Shown: positions 17,697-27,146, counted from the stretch's first letter. The stretch: 64,000 bases of DNA from Bacillus sp. NP157 (GCA_018889975.1 CP076546.1:1240001-1304000); one strand, 5' to 3'. Made by a program: numbers and translations. Notes: generated from the letters alone by a model not told the origin.

Positions 17697-18574
17697 CCTG
17701 CCGTGCGCGCGATGTCGGCCGTGGGCGGTGCGCCGAACAGGCGCTTGTAGTCGCGGGTAAACTGCGACTGGCTATCGTAGCCAACGCTCGCCGCCACCGC
17801 GCCGGCCTGGCGTGGCGAGGTCAACAGCAGGCGCCGGGCTTCCTGCAGGCGTAACCGTGTCCGGTACTGCACCGGCGTCATCAGGGTGATCGCCTTGAAG
17901 TGGCGATGGAACGAGGTGGCGCTCATGCCGGCGACCTCGGCCAGCGCTTCGATCGACATCGGCGCGGCGTAGTGGGTCTTGATCCAGTGCGTCGCGCGGC
18001 GGATCTGCGCCACGTGCGAGCCGCTGAGCGCGAACTGCCGCAGCGTGTCGGCAAGGCTTCCGCGCAGTAGCCGGTAGTAGATTTCCTGCTCGATCAGTGG
18101 GCCGAGGTAGGGAATGTCGTCGGGGCGATCCAGCAGGCCGAGCAGGCGCGAAAACGGCTCGAGCAGGTCGGGCGTGAGCCGCGCGCTGGCCACGCCGGCA
18201 GATGCCTGCGCCGGGCCCTTTACCGCTTCGGCGGGCAGGCGGGCGAGCACGTCCGCAAGCCGGTCACGGTCGATATCCAGGGCCAGCGCGAGGTGTTCGC
18301 GGCCGTCCGGGTCGAGGAAGACCTGGGTGGCCACGGGCACGTCGACCGTCACCAGCAGGAAGGTCGAGGGATCGGCGACGAAGGGTGCCTCGCCGGCGGC
18401 GATCGTCTTGCTGCCACGCAGGATCACCACCAGCCGGGGCTGGTAGAACGTGTGCGCCGGGTGCATCGGGTAGCCGATGCGGAACAGGGTGAGGCCGGGC
18501 AGGGCGGTCTCGTGCCGCGGGTGGGCGGCATGCCGTTCGACGGCTTCACACATGGCTTCGAGCATGGCTTCCAT
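17693..18574 (-). CDS. AraC family transcriptional regulator
   Basis: About 293 aa from the ATG at 18574 (further in-frame ATGs follow within 25 codons). The N-terminus resembles the AraC_N ligand domain (LTLFRIGYPMHPAHTFYQP, then GSKTIAAGEAPFVADPSTFL). The C-terminal double helix-turn-helix comprises AEVAGMSATSFHRHFKAIT and SVGYDSQSQFTRDYKRLFG. It is divergent from the short-chain dehydrogenase at 18746, and it probably regulates that gene and perhaps the reductases that follow. Confidence 0.85.
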   Translation of the reverse strand: MEAMLEAMCEAVERHAAHPRHETALPGLTLFRIGYPMHPAHTFYQPRLVVILRGSKTIAAGEAPFVADPSTFLLVTVDVPVATQVFLDPDGREHLALALDIDRDRLADVLARLPAEAVKGPAQASAGVASARLTPDLLEPFSRLLGLLDRPDDIPYLGPLIEQEIYYRLLRGSLADTLRQFALSGSHVAQIRRATHWIKTHYAAPMSIEALAEVAGMSATSFHRHFKAITLMTPVQYRTRLRLQEARRLLLTSPRQAGAVAASVGYDSQSQFTRDYKRLFGAPPTADIARTAG

Positions 18575-18745
18575 GTGGCCATTATGGACCCGATCGACAC
18601 GTCGCCTGAACAGCCGGGCTGGCAGATTGGCAGGATCGTGCAAAAGGCTGGCAGCATCCCGGTAGTCGCCCGGGGTCCACGGGTCGATCCTGTGGACGTG
18701 CCAGCCTGGCCTGGCCAACCTCTCCCCCACGACAAGGCATTCCCC

Positions 18746-19585
18746 ATGTCCGATTCGAAGATCTGGTTCATCACCGGCTGTTCCACCGGCTTCGGCCGCG
18801 AGCTCGCCCAGCAGGCCTTGCAGCGCGGCGATCGCGTGGTGCTCACCGCACGCAAGCCCGAACAGGTGCGGGACATCGCCGAGGCCTACCCGGAGACCGC
18901 CCTCGCGCTGGCGCTCGACGTCACCGACGAGCAGGCCATCCGCAAGGCCGTCGCCGACGCGGAAGCGCGCTTCGGCCAGGTCGACGTGCTGGTGAACAAC
19001 GCCGGCTACGGCTACTTCTCCGCGATCGAAGAAGGCGAGCCGGAAGAAATCCGCCGGCAGTTCGAAACCAACGTGTTCGGCCTGATCTCGCTCACCCAGC
19101 GTGTGCTGCCCGGCATGCGCAAGCGTCGCAGCGGCCACGTGGTCAACGTTTCGTCGATCGGTGGCCTGCTGGCGTTCCCGGCCACGGGTTATTACCACGC
19201 CACCAAGTGGGCGGTGGAAGGCTTTTCCGAATCGCTGTCGAAGGAAGTCGGCCCGCTCGGCATCAAGGTCACCATCGTCGAACCCGGCCGCTTCCGTACG
19301 GACTGGGCCGGGCGCTCGGTGATCGAGTCGAAGACCGTGATCGACGATTACGACGCCACCGCAGGCGTGCGCCGACGCCAGGCCAAGGAATACACCGGCA
19401 CCCAGCCGGGCGACCCGGCGCGTGGCGCGGCGGCGATCATCAAGGCGGTGGATGCCCCGGAACCGCCGCTGCGCCTGCTGCTGGGCTCGGACGCGTACCA
19501 GTTCGCCAGCGAACGGCTGGTCGAACTGAAGGCGAATTTCGAGGCCTGGAAAGACCTGTCGACGAGCACGGACTTCCCCGGCTAA
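18746..19585 (+). CDS. Short-chain dehydrogenase/reductase (SDR)
   Basis: A 279-aa classical SDR. The cofactor motif TGCSTGFG is near the N-terminus, LVNNAGYG is present, the catalytic serine lies in VVNVSSIGG and the YxxxK pair is YYHATK. The C-terminal part (VEPGRFRTDWAGRS) fits the SDR family of oxidoreductases often listed near AraC regulators. The substrate is unknown. It is divergent from the AraC gene at 17693-18574 and convergent with the aldo-keto reductase (5-bp gap). Confidence 0.88.
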   Translation: MSDSKIWFITGCSTGFGRELAQQALQRGDRVVLTARKPEQVRDIAEAYPETALALALDVTDEQAIRKAVADAEARFGQVDVLVNNAGYGYFSAIEEGEPEEIRRQFETNVFGLISLTQRVLPGMRKRRSGHVVNVSSIGGLLAFPATGYYHATKWAVEGFSESLSKEVGPLGIKVTIVEPGRFRTDWAGRSVIESKTVIDDYDATAGVRRRQAKEYTGTQPGDPARGAAAIIKAVDAPEPPLRLLLGSDAYQFASERLVELKANFEAWKDLSTSTDFPG

Positions 19586-19590
19586 GCCGA

Positions 19591-20631
19591 TCAGCCCTTG
19601 CCGATGCGCGACGACACGTCCCACAGGTCGACGCCGCCGTCGCGCGCATGCTGGTCGATCTCGGCCAGCTCGGCATCGCTGAAGGCTAGCTGCCTGACCG
19701 CATCCAGCGAGTCATCCAGCTGCTCGACGGTGCGCGCGCCGATCAGTGCCGAGGTGACCCGCGGATCGCGCAGCGTCCACGCAATGGCCATCTGCGCCAG
19801 CGTCTGCCCGCGCTTTTCGGCCATGCCGTTGAGCGCGCGGATATGCGCCAGGTTTTCCTCGCTGAGCATGGCCTTCTTCATCGAGCCGTCGCGGGTCACG
19901 CGGGCGTCGTCGGGAATGCCATTGAGGTACTTCGAGGTGAGCATGCCCTGGGCCAGCGGCGAGAACGCGATGCAGCCGGTGCCCCAGGCTTCCAGTGTGT
20001 CCAGCAGGCCGTGCTCGATGCTGCGGTTGAGCATCGAGTAGTTCGGCTGGTGGATGAACAGCGGGACGTTCTCGGCGGCGAGGATCGATGCCGCCTCGCG
20101 GGTGAGTTCCGGCGAATAGGACGAAATGCCGACATAGAGCGCCTTGCCCTGGCGATGCAGGTGCACGAGCGCGTTCATCGTCTCGTCCAGCGGCGTGTCC
20201 GGGTCGACGCGATGCGAGTAGAAGATGTCCACGTAGTCCAGGCCCATGCGGCGCAGGCTCTGCTCGCAGCTGGCGATCAGGTGCTTGCGCGTGCCGGTGG
20301 GGCCGCCATAGGGGCCGGGCCACATGTCCCAGCCGGCCTTGCTCGAGATCACCAGCTCGTCGCGATGGGGCGCGAAGTCGGCGGCGAACCAGCGACCGAA
20401 GTTTTCCTCGGCGGAACCGAACGGCGGGCCATAGTTATTGGCCAGGTCGAAGTGGGTGACGCCGCGGTCGAACGCACGGCGCAGGATGGCGCGGCCGGTC
20501 TCGAAGCGGTCGACACCGCCGAAGTTCTGCCACAGGCCGAGCGAGATCGCCGGCAGCACCATGCCGCTGCGGCCAACGCGGCGGTAGGGCATCTGGCCAT
20601 CGTAGCGGGACGGGTCGGCAACGTAGGTCAT
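19591..20631 (-). CDS. Aldo-keto reductase (YghZ/glyceraldehyde 3-phosphate reductase type)
   Basis: A 346-aa (alpha/beta)8 aldo-keto reductase. It has the early block FDLANNYGPPFGSAEENFG (catalytic Asp/Tyr), SSKAGWDMWPGPYGG (Lys), the strand DIFYSHRVDPDTPLDETM (His), and the NADP-binding ALIGARTVEQLDDSL. The KAGW and GPYG signature is typical of the YghZ/YajO/Kv-beta-like branch, which detoxifies methylglyoxal and reduces L-glyceraldehyde 3-phosphate. It is divergent from the old yellow enzyme gene with a 213-bp spacer. Confidence 0.88.
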   Translation of the reverse strand: MTYVADPSRYDGQMPYRRVGRSGMVLPAISLGLWQNFGGVDRFETGRAILRRAFDRGVTHFDLANNYGPPFGSAEENFGRWFAADFAPHRDELVISSKAGWDMWPGPYGGPTGTRKHLIASCEQSLRRMGLDYVDIFYSHRVDPDTPLDETMNALVHLHRQGKALYVGISSYSPELTREAASILAAENVPLFIHQPNYSMLNRSIEHGLLDTLEAWGTGCIAFSPLAQGMLTSKYLNGIPDDARVTRDGSMKKAMLSEENLAHIRALNGMAEKRGQTLAQMAIAWTLRDPRVTSALIGARTVEQLDDSLDAVRQLAFSDAELAEIDQHARDGGVDLWDVSSRIGKG

Positions 20632-20698
20632 GGGGATTCCTTGCGTGGGGGCGTGGGGACAGGCAGGACCCCCGATGGTAGCGAATCCCGGCGCGCAC

Positions 20699-20720
20699 GG
20701 ATTCCCCCGAAGGCGGGAAT
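20699..20720. repeat. Dispersed-type hairpin ggattccc / gggaat
   Basis: A palindromic ggattcccccgaaggcgggaat in the AKR-OYE divergent spacer. It has the general form of the GGATTCCCGC-loop-GCGGGAATxx repeats spread through many proteobacterial genomes. Only one copy is seen in this window, so its repetitive nature is not proven here. Confidence 0.4.
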
Positions 20721-20844
20721 GGGCGCGGCCGCGTCGATCGGCGGATGCAGCTACGGCTAGACCGTACATACGAACGGATAAGAGCCCTTGCACCCGTGGT
20801 CGTTTGGCCCAACCCTGCGGATACGTCTTTCGCAGGATCACCGC

Positions 20845-22005
20845 ATGCCGTCCCCCGTCCTGTTTTCGCCGCTGAACGTCCGCGGCCACGCGCTGGCCAA
20901 CCGCATCATCATCGCGCCGATGTGCCAGTACTCGGCCGTCGACGGGCAGATGAACGACTGGCACCTGATCCACCTGGGCCAGCTCGCCCTCTCGGGCGCG
21001 GCGCTGCTGACCATCGAGGCCACCGCGGTGCTGCCCGAGGGGCGCATCACCTGGGCCGACGTCGGCCTGTACGACGACGCCACCGAAGACGCCATGCGGC
21101 GGACGCTCGAGGGCATTCGTCGCTGGTCCGACATCCCCGTGGTGGTCCAGCTCAGCCATGCCGGGCGCAAGGCCTCGACCGACACGCCCTGGGTCGGCGG
21201 CGCCCAGCTACCCCCGGGCGATCCGCATGGCTGGCAGACCGTGGCGCCGTCCGGCGTGCCGTTCAGTGACGGCCAGAACGCACCGCTCGCGCTGGATGCC
21301 GATGGCCTGAAGCGGATCGTCGAGGCCTTCGTCGCCGCGGCGAAGCGCGCCGACCGGATCGGTGTCGACGGGATCCAGCTGCATGGCGCGCATGGCTACC
21401 TGCTGCACCAGTTCCTCTCGCCGCTGTCGAACCAGCGCACCGATGCCTACGGTGGATCGCTGGAGAACCGGATGCGGTTCCCGCTGGAGGTCTTCGACGC
21501 GGTGCGTGCGGCGCTGCCGGCGGAAAAGCTGCTCACGATGCGGGTCTCCGCGACCGACTGGGTCGACGGCGGCTGGGACGTCGAACAGACCGTGGCGTTC
21601 GCCAAGGCCCTCGAGGCGCGCGGCTGCGATGCCATCCACGTCTCGTCCGGTGGCCTGGATCCACGCCAGCAGATCGCGGTGGCGCCGGGTTACCAGGTGC
21701 CGTTCGCGCGCGCCGTGAAAGACGCCGTGTCGATCCCGGTCGTCGCCGTGGGCCTGATCACCGAACCGGAGCATGCCGAGGCGATCGTCGCCAATGGCGA
21801 TGCCGACCTCGTCGCGCTGGCACGTGCCGCGCTTTACGATCCACGCTGGCCGTGGCACGCCGCCGCCGCCCTGGGCGGGCAGGTGAGGGCGCCTAAGCAA
21901 TACCTGCGCTCGCAACCCTCGCGGCACCGGCACCTGTTCCACACGGAGACCGCCATGCGCCCCGCCGCCGGATGGCAGCGTGGCGCTGACGGCCACTATT
22001 CCTGA
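20845..22005 (+). CDS. NADH:flavin oxidoreductase, old yellow enzyme (YqjM type)
   Basis: A 386-aa FMN-dependent ene-reductase. It has the N-terminal IIIAPMCQYSA (Cys-Tyr of the YqjM/thermophilic-like class), the central substrate His pair in QLSHAGRKAS and GIQLHGAHGYLLHQF, then the signature LSNQRTDAYGGSLENR. These enzymes reduce activated alkenes with NAD(P)H. The start at 20845 is preceded by aggatcaccgc; upstream in-frame starts are less likely. The SnoaL-like gene follows after a 21-bp gap, so both may be one transcript. Confidence 0.9.
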   Translation: MPSPVLFSPLNVRGHALANRIIIAPMCQYSAVDGQMNDWHLIHLGQLALSGAALLTIEATAVLPEGRITWADVGLYDDATEDAMRRTLEGIRRWSDIPVVVQLSHAGRKASTDTPWVGGAQLPPGDPHGWQTVAPSGVPFSDGQNAPLALDADGLKRIVEAFVAAAKRADRIGVDGIQLHGAHGYLLHQFLSPLSNQRTDAYGGSLENRMRFPLEVFDAVRAALPAEKLLTMRVSATDWVDGGWDVEQTVAFAKALEARGCDAIHVSSGGLDPRQQIAVAPGYQVPFARAVKDAVSIPVVAVGLITEPEHAEAIVANGDADLVALARAALYDPRWPWHAAAALGGQVRAPKQYLRSQPSRHRHLFHTETAMRPAAGWQRGADGHYS

Positions 22006-22026
22006 TCCCCGACCCGGAGCCTCGCC

Positions 22027-22488
22027 ATGGCCGCCCCCGTCCCTCCGTTTACTCACGAAAGCGCCGTCCATAAGGTCCGCCTCGCCGAGGACGGCTGGAA
22101 TAGCCGCGACCCCGCCAGGGTGTCGCTGGCCTATTCGCCGGACAGCGTCTGGCGTAACCGTTCCGAGTTCGTCACCGGCCGCGAGGCCATCGTCGCGTTC
22201 CTCACCCGCAAATGGCAGAAGGAACACGAGTACCGCCTGATCAAGGAACTGTGGGCGTTCACCGGCGATCGCATCGCGGTGCGCTTTGCCTATGAGTGGC
22301 ATGACGACAGCGGCAACTGGTTCCGTTCCTACGGCAACGAAAACTGGGAGTTCGATAGCGAAGGCCTCATGCACCATCGTTATGCGTCGATCAACGACCT
22401 GGCGATCAGGGAGTCGGAGCGGAAGTTCCACTGGCCGCAAGGGCGTCGCCCCGACGACCACGCCAGCCTGTCGGAGCTCGGCCTTTGA
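22027..22488 (+). CDS. SnoaL/NTF2-like protein (DUF1348)
   Basis: A 153-aa protein of the NTF2-like fold. It carries [30 protein letters not shown] and [23 protein letters not shown], typical of DUF1348. No catalytic function is established for the family. It follows the old yellow enzyme by 21 bp and overlaps the start of tag by 4 bp (TTGA). Confidence 0.85.
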   Translation: MAAPVPPFTHESAVHKVRLAEDGWNSRDPARVSLAYSPDSVWRNRSEFVTGREAIVAFLTRKWQKEHEYRLIKELWAFTGDRIAVRFAYEWHDDSGNWFRSYGNENWEFDSEGLMHHRYASINDLAIRESERKFHWPQGRRPDDHASLSELGL

Positions 22489-23045
22489 CGACGCGTTGCA
22501 GCTGGGCGGGCAGCGACCCGCACTACATCGAATACCACGACAGCGAATGGGGCGTGCCGCTGCACGACAGTCGCATGCTGTGGGAGCAGCTGATGCTGGA
22601 AGGCTTCCAGGCAGGCTTGTCGTGGATCACCATCCTGCGCAAGCGCGAGAACTTCCGCAAAGCGTTCAAGGGCTTCGATCCGGCGAAGGTGGCGCGCTTC
22701 GGCGAAAAGGACATCCTTCGCCTGCTTGGCGACGAAGGGATCATCCGCTCGCGGGCCAAGATCGAGGCGACGATCCAGGGCGCGAAGATCTACCTCGACA
22801 TGCAGGCGAAAGGTGAGACGTTCGACGATTACTGTTGGTCGTTCACCGACGGCAAGATCCTGCGCGGCGATGGCGTCACCGTTCATGCGCAGACGCCGTT
22901 GTCGGCGACGATCTCGAAGGACATGAAGAAGCGTGGCTTCAAGTTCGTCGGGCCGACCATCGTCTATGCATGGATGCAGGCGGTAGGCATCGTCGACGAC
23001 CATGCGGGCAGCTGTTTCCGCCACAAGGCGGTGAAGGCAAGCTAA
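22485..23045 (+). CDS. tag: DNA-3-methyladenine glycosylase I
   Basis: A 186-aa Tag-like glycosylase that removes 3-methyladenine from alkylated DNA. It opens with the Cys zinc-knuckle segment [20 protein letters not shown], then the helix [23 protein letters not shown], and closes with [20 protein letters not shown] followed by Cys. The TTG start at 22485 overlaps the previous stop by 4 bp (TTGA), indicating translational coupling to the DUF1348 protein. Confidence 0.93.
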   Translation: MTTRCSWAGSDPHYIEYHDSEWGVPLHDSRMLWEQLMLEGFQAGLSWITILRKRENFRKAFKGFDPAKVARFGEKDILRLLGDEGIIRSRAKIEATIQGAKIYLDMQAKGETFDDYCWSFTDGKILRGDGVTVHAQTPLSATISKDMKKRGFKFVGPTIVYAWMQAVGIVDDHAGSCFRHKAVKAS

Positions 23046-23061
23046 CCGCAAGCTTTTGCGG
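23046..23061 (+). terminator. Hairpin after tag
   Basis: A perfect stem ccgcaa / ttgcgg with a gctt loop lies directly after the tag stop codon. No U-run follows, so it may be only a partial terminator. Confidence 0.4.
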
Positions 23062-23131
23062 TGTGATCCATCGTGCGAACTTTCGTTTGATCCACTACTC
23101 AAATGGCCCACACGGAGCCCGGAACCACGTC

Positions 23132-23992
23132 ATGCATAAGTTCATGCTTTCCTTCCTCCTGGTCGCCCTGGCCTCGGTGGCGAGCGCCAACGATTCGCCC
23201 AAGGATGTCCAGGCGATGATCGCCCGCGGTGACTATCCGGCGGCGGAAACGGCGTTGCGCGAGGCGGTCTCGGAACATCCCAAGAGTGCGAAGGCGCATT
23301 ACGTGCTGGCGGAAGTGCTCGCCCACGAAGGCAACATCGGCGAGGCGAAGACGGAGGCCGGCAAGGCTGCGGCGCTCGATCCGCAGACGACGTTCACCGA
23401 CCCGGCGAAATTCCAGGCCTTCCGCCAGAAGCTCGATGCCGCGCTCGCGCCGGCGACCGCCCGTCCGTCGTCATCGTTGCGCAACGTCGATGCGCCGCAG
23501 GCGGCGGTCGGTGCGCCACGCGAGGCCGGTAGTTCGCACCTGACGGGCTGGCTGGTGTTCGGCGCGGTCGTGGCGCTGGTGATCTTCCTGTGGTCGCGCC
23601 GGCGCAATGCGTCGAACGGCCCGCAGGGTTACGGCGCGCCGCAGGGCTACGGCTCGGTGCCGCCCATGAACAACCCGCCGCCGTACGGTGGCGCACCGGG
23701 CTACCCGGGTTATGCACCGCCGCCGTCCTCGGGCATCGGTTCGACCATCGCCGCCGGCGTGGGTGGTCTCGCCGCGGGCGCGCTGCTCGACGAGGCGCTA
23801 CGCGGGCATCGCGAAGGTGGTGGCGATGTCACCCGCGATGTCGGCTCGACGGGGTTTGTGCAGCCGGATCCGTCGGCACAGGCCTACGACGATCTGCGCG
23901 ATGATCCGATCGACATGGGTAACAACGATAGTTCGTGGGATGACGGTGGGTCTTCGGATGACGGCGGGTCATCTGACGATAATTCGTGGTGA
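23132..23992 (+). CDS. TPR-containing membrane protein with low-complexity C-terminus
   Basis: A 286-aa protein with a signal peptide (MHKFMLSFLLVALASVASA). Tetratricopeptide repeats follow, about residues 24-100 (ARGDYPAAETALREAVSEHP and AHYVLAEVLAHEGNIGEAK). A transmembrane helix lies near residues 135-155 (HLTGWLVFGAVVALVIFLW). Then come Gly/Pro/Tyr-rich and Asp/Ser-rich tails (DSSWDDGGSSDDGGSSDDNSW). An envelope scaffold role is likely; no named family is assigned. Confidence 0.75.
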   Translation: MHKFMLSFLLVALASVASANDSPKDVQAMIARGDYPAAETALREAVSEHPKSAKAHYVLAEVLAHEGNIGEAKTEAGKAAALDPQTTFTDPAKFQAFRQKLDAALAPATARPSSSLRNVDAPQAAVGAPREAGSSHLTGWLVFGAVVALVIFLWSRRRNASNGPQGYGAPQGYGSVPPMNNPPPYGGAPGYPGYAPPPSSGIGSTIAAGVGGLAAGALLDEALRGHREGGGDVTRDVGSTGFVQPDPSAQAYDDLRDDPIDMGNNDSSWDDGGSSDDGGSSDDNSW

Positions 23993-24002
23993 TTTAAAGC
24001 AT

Positions 24003-24065
24003 TCGCGCGCAGGCGCGCTCCTACATGGGGTTCCGATGCCCGGGTAGGAGCGTGCCTGCGCGCGA
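24003..24065. repeat. Inverted pair of REP elements (REPIN-like)
   Basis: The element tcgcgcgcaggcgcgctccta (24003-24023) is followed by its inverse taggagcgtgcctgcgcgcga (24045-24065), with a 21-bp spacer. The two arms pair into a long hairpin in the intergenic space between the TPR gene and the convergent cupin gene. Single copies occur at 54-74 and 1312-1334. Confidence 0.75.
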
Positions 24066-24084
24066 TGGCGTTTCGCGATGGCCC

Positions 24085-25068
24085 TCAATACGACCCAGGC
24101 GGCGCCTTCTCCCCCCACCATCCCTCGTCCGGCCGGTGGTGGGCCCTGATCCCGCCGTAAAACGTCAGCGCCCGCAGCGCCCACTGCCGCGACACCCCCA
24201 GCAGGTAACCCAACGGCGCCTTTGCCCGGTCGAGCCACGCATGCTGCCCGGGAAACGACGGCGTCATCCCGAGGTATTTGCGGCACACCCGGTTGAACTG
24301 GTGGACTCGCGCGTTGCGCACGGTCTGGCTGGTGTAGAAGGTCACGCCGATCGAAATCGACACGCCATCGTCGCCATGCACCCAGTCGGTGTCCGACCGG
24401 GTCATGTGCGGCGAAGTCGTCGGGAAATACACACCATCGCCGGGGCCGCTGTCGAAATCGTGGCTGGTGGCGCGCGACGCGTCGTCCAGGCGCACGTCGC
24501 GCAGGGTGTGGCTGACGATGAAATCCTCGACGTGCCTGGCACTCACCGCGTCGCGGTTTTCCGGCTCCCACACGCTCAGCGTCTTCCGGCCATGCAGTTG
24601 CATCCAGAAGTTGTTTTCGCGATCGATGTGGAACGGCGTCACCGACGGCGGTGCCGAGATGAAGATGAAGCCGGTGACGTTGAAGATGCCAGGCTGTTCG
24701 CGCTCGATCAGCGGCCGCAGGCCATCGATGATCTCTTCGAGCAGCGCGCGGTAGCGCGGCACGGCTTCCACGTTGTACAGGGCGATCCACGAACCGCTCT
24801 GCTGGATCTTCTCGAACACCTGCTCCAGGTCGCGTCCGTCGGTTGGACGCGGCTCATGGCGAAAGGCCGAGTCCTGCTGCAGCCCCGGCTTGACGAAGCG
24901 GCACTGTTCCTTCGGCATCAGCTCGCGGGCGAGGTTGGCCAGTTCCGGTAACTGGAACAGCGGATGGCGGTGGAAGTTGTGGCGCAGCCGGGTAATCCGT
25001 TGCGTGGAGAACCCGGCCGGGTCCAGGGGCCACACGATGTGCGGCTCGTCGATGGCGCGCTGATCCAT
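24085..25068 (-). CDS. JmjC-like cupin (cupin_8 type) protein
   Basis: A 327-aa protein with a JmjC-type 2-oxoglutarate/Fe(II) fold: SVTPFHIDRENNFW (HxD iron ligands) and YFPTTSPHMTRS (distal His). Such proteins hydroxylate proteins or small molecules. It shows the same pattern of motifs as the gene at 62820-63737 and appears to be its paralogue. The target is unknown. A strong ribosome site (aggggag) precedes the ATG. A perfect 14-bp palindrome lies 50 bp upstream. Confidence 0.8.
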   Translation of the reverse strand: MDQRAIDEPHIVWPLDPAGFSTQRITRLRHNFHRHPLFQLPELANLARELMPKEQCRFVKPGLQQDSAFRHEPRPTDGRDLEQVFEKIQQSGSWIALYNVEAVPRYRALLEEIIDGLRPLIEREQPGIFNVTGFIFISAPPSVTPFHIDRENNFWMQLHGRKTLSVWEPENRDAVSARHVEDFIVSHTLRDVRLDDASRATSHDFDSGPGDGVYFPTTSPHMTRSDTDWVHGDDGVSISIGVTFYTSQTVRNARVHQFNRVCRKYLGMTPSFPGQHAWLDRAKAPLGYLLGVSRQWALRALTFYGGIRAHHRPDEGWWGEKAPPGSY

Positions 25069-25118
25069 GGTCGCTCCCCTTGAAGCATTCAAATCCCCTG
25101 CCAGCAAGGAAAGCCTCG

Positions 25119-25155
25119 TACGAAATTTCGTAGGCCGCCAGTCGACGGACGGCCT
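25119..25155. promoter_or_regulatory. Palindrome tacgaaatttcgta and adjacent hairpin
   Basis: A perfect 14-bp palindrome at 25119-25132, followed by an aggccg / cggcct stem (25132-25137 and 25150-25155). It lies between the AhpD-like stop (25167) and the cupin start (25068). The hairpin could end the AhpD transcript, and the palindrome could be an operator for the cupin gene. Confidence 0.45.
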
Positions 25156-25166
25156 AACCGCATGGA

Positions 25167-25634
25167 TTAGCTGGCGCGGGCCAGTCGCGAGGCCGCCATC
25201 GGCTCGTTGCGGAAGGCCACGCCGAGGCGGTTGAACGCACTCATCAGGGCGATCGCCACCGACAGGTCGGCGAGTTCCTTCTCGTTGAATTCGGCGGCGG
25301 CCGCGGCGTAGTCCGCGTCCGGCACGGCGGTCTCGGCCACGTTCGCGACGGATTCCGCCCAGGCCAGCGCGGCCTGTTCGCGCGGGCTGAACACCTCGCC
25401 GGCTTCGCGCCATGCCGAAGTGAGGATCAGCTTCTCGAACGGCACGCCGTGCTTGTGCAGGTCCTGCGAGTGCATGTCGATGCAGTAGGCGCAGTGGTTG
25501 ATCTGCGAAACGCGCAGGTAAACGAGGTCGACGAGGTTCTTGTCCAGTCCGCTCGAGGCGAGGTAACCGTGGGTGGCGATGAAGCCTTTAACCGCCTCCG
25601 GAGCGGCCTTCATGTAGTTGATGCGCTTGCTCAT
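25167..25634 (-). CDS. AhpD-like carboxymuconolactone decarboxylase family protein
   Basis: A 155-aa protein with the AhpD signature CAYCIDMH (redox CxxC plus His). It has the family's helical core: LVYLRVSQINHCAYC and LILTSAWREAGEVFSP. It probably acts as a peroxidase-type or general disulfide thiol protein. The ATG at 25634 has ggag 8 bp upstream; an upstream in-frame start is not needed. It is divergent from the MocR-type regulator at 25743, its likely regulator. Confidence 0.85.
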   Translation of the reverse strand: MSKRINYMKAAPEAVKGFIATHGYLASSGLDKNLVDLVYLRVSQINHCAYCIDMHSQDLHKHGVPFEKLILTSAWREAGEVFSPREQAALAWAESVANVAETAVPDADYAAAAAEFNEKELADLSVAIALMSAFNRLGVAFRNEPMAASRLARAS

Positions 25635-25742
25635 GTCATTCACTCCGATAGCGAGGGTGGGTTTTGCGATAGGCATAGCGTGCGCCCCACTTGGTCTATT
25701 CGATAGAGCCAAGAATGCGGCTGACGGATGTACCATGGCCGC

Positions 25743-27146
25743 ATGGACGGTTCCTTTGGCATTCGCATCGACCGGGGCGCGCGGCAGTCGCTGAGCGCGC
25801 AGATCGCCGACGGCATACGCAGCGCGATCCACGAGGGACGGCTGGCACCGGGCGCGCGGTTGCCGTCGTGGAACGATCTCGCGGCCCAGCTGGGTGTCGC
25901 CCGTGGCACCGTCCGAATGGCCTATGAGCAGCTCGCCGACGGGCAATACGTGCTGCCGCAGGGCGCCGCCGGCACGCGCGTCGCCGGTCGTTTGCCGGCG
26001 CAGCGGCAGCCACTGGAGGCCGCGCGGCCGCGACCGTCGCTCGGCACGTTCCCGGCCGGCGCCACCGCCCCCGTGCCGTTCCAGATGGGCGTGCCCGCGG
26101 CGGACCTGTTCCCCGTGGCCCTGTGGAGCCGCGTGCTCGCGCAGGCGGCACGCGAGGCGGCCGCGGTGCCGGTGGGTTACCCCGATCCGCGCGGCGAGCC
26201 TGCGCTTCGCTCGGAAGTCGCGGCGTATCTTGCCGTGGCCCGTGGCATGGCCTGCCAGCCCTCGCAGGTGTTCATCACCCATGGTTACGCCGGCGCCCTG
26301 AGCACCATCCTGCGCGTGCTTCGGGTGCAGGGGGCGGACGCCTGGTTCGAGGAGCCGGGCTATCCGTTCGCCCGCACGGCGCTGGGCTGGGCCGGGTTGC
26401 GACCGGTGCCGGTACCGCTCGACGGGCAAGGCATCGACGTCGAGGCGGGCAGGGCGCTGGCACCCCACGCCGCGCTGGCCCTGGTCACGCCCGGCCAGCA
26501 GGCACCGATGGGCATGACCATGTCGCTGGAGCGCCGGCTGGCCTTGCTCGACTGGGTGCATGCGGGCGAACGCTGGATCGTCGAGGACGACTTCCTCGGC
26601 GAACTACAGCTGTCCCGGCGTGCCGCACCGGCACTGGCCTCGATCGACGGCCGCCGGGTCGTCCACATCGGCACGTTCAGCAAGACCATCGCGCCGGCGT
26701 TGCGCATCGGCTACCTCGTCGTGCCCGTGGCGCTGGTCCCGTCCGTCGAAGAAGTGGTCGGCACGCTCGAGCCCGCGCCGCCGCCGGTCGTGCAGCGCGC
26801 GGTGGAAACCTTCATGCGCGAAGGCCATTACCTGCGCCACCTGCGACGGATGAAGCGCGCGTACACCAGCCGCCGCGACGCCTTGTCGGCGGCCCTGGAT
26901 CGGGCGGGCCTGACCCATGAAGGTGGCGGCCTGGCGCTGCGCGTGCCGTTGCCCGATGCCGTGGACGATGTCGCCATCGTGCAGGCGGCGCTCGGCGAAG
27001 GGCTGTCACCCGTGCCACTGTCCGCGTGGTACGCCGGGCCCGCCCGTCGATCCGGCCTGTTGCTGGGCGTGACCAACGTGCCTGAAGCGCAGGCGCAAGC
27101 GCTGGCGGACCGTCTCGCGGCGGTGATCCGCGCAGCGACCGGCTAG
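25743..27146 (+). CDS. MocR/PdxR-type regulator (GntR helix-turn-helix fused to aminotransferase fold)
   Basis: A 467-aa protein. The N-terminal GntR winged helix spans about residues 10-80 (LSAQIADGIRSAIHEGRLAP and AAQLGVARGTVRMAYEQL). The class I aminotransferase-like domain carries the PLP lysine in HIGTFSKTIAPALRIGYLV. MocR proteins sense PLP or amino acids. It is divergent from the AhpD-like gene (109-bp spacer) and lies upstream of tadA. Confidence 0.88.
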   Translation: MDGSFGIRIDRGARQSLSAQIADGIRSAIHEGRLAPGARLPSWNDLAAQLGVARGTVRMAYEQLADGQYVLPQGAAGTRVAGRLPAQRQPLEAARPRPSLGTFPAGATAPVPFQMGVPAADLFPVALWSRVLAQAAREAAAVPVGYPDPRGEPALRSEVAAYLAVARGMACQPSQVFITHGYAGALSTILRVLRVQGADAWFEEPGYPFARTALGWAGLRPVPVPLDGQGIDVEAGRALAPHAALALVTPGQQAPMGMTMSLERRLALLDWVHAGERWIVEDDFLGELQLSRRAAPALASIDGRRVVHIGTFSKTIAPALRIGYLVVPVALVPSVEEVVGTLEPAPPPVVQRAVETFMREGHYLRHLRRMKRAYTSRRDALSAALDRAGLTHEGGGLALRVPLPDAVDDVAIVQAALGEGLSPVPLSAWYAGPARRSGLLLGVTNVPEAQAQALADRLAAVIRAATG

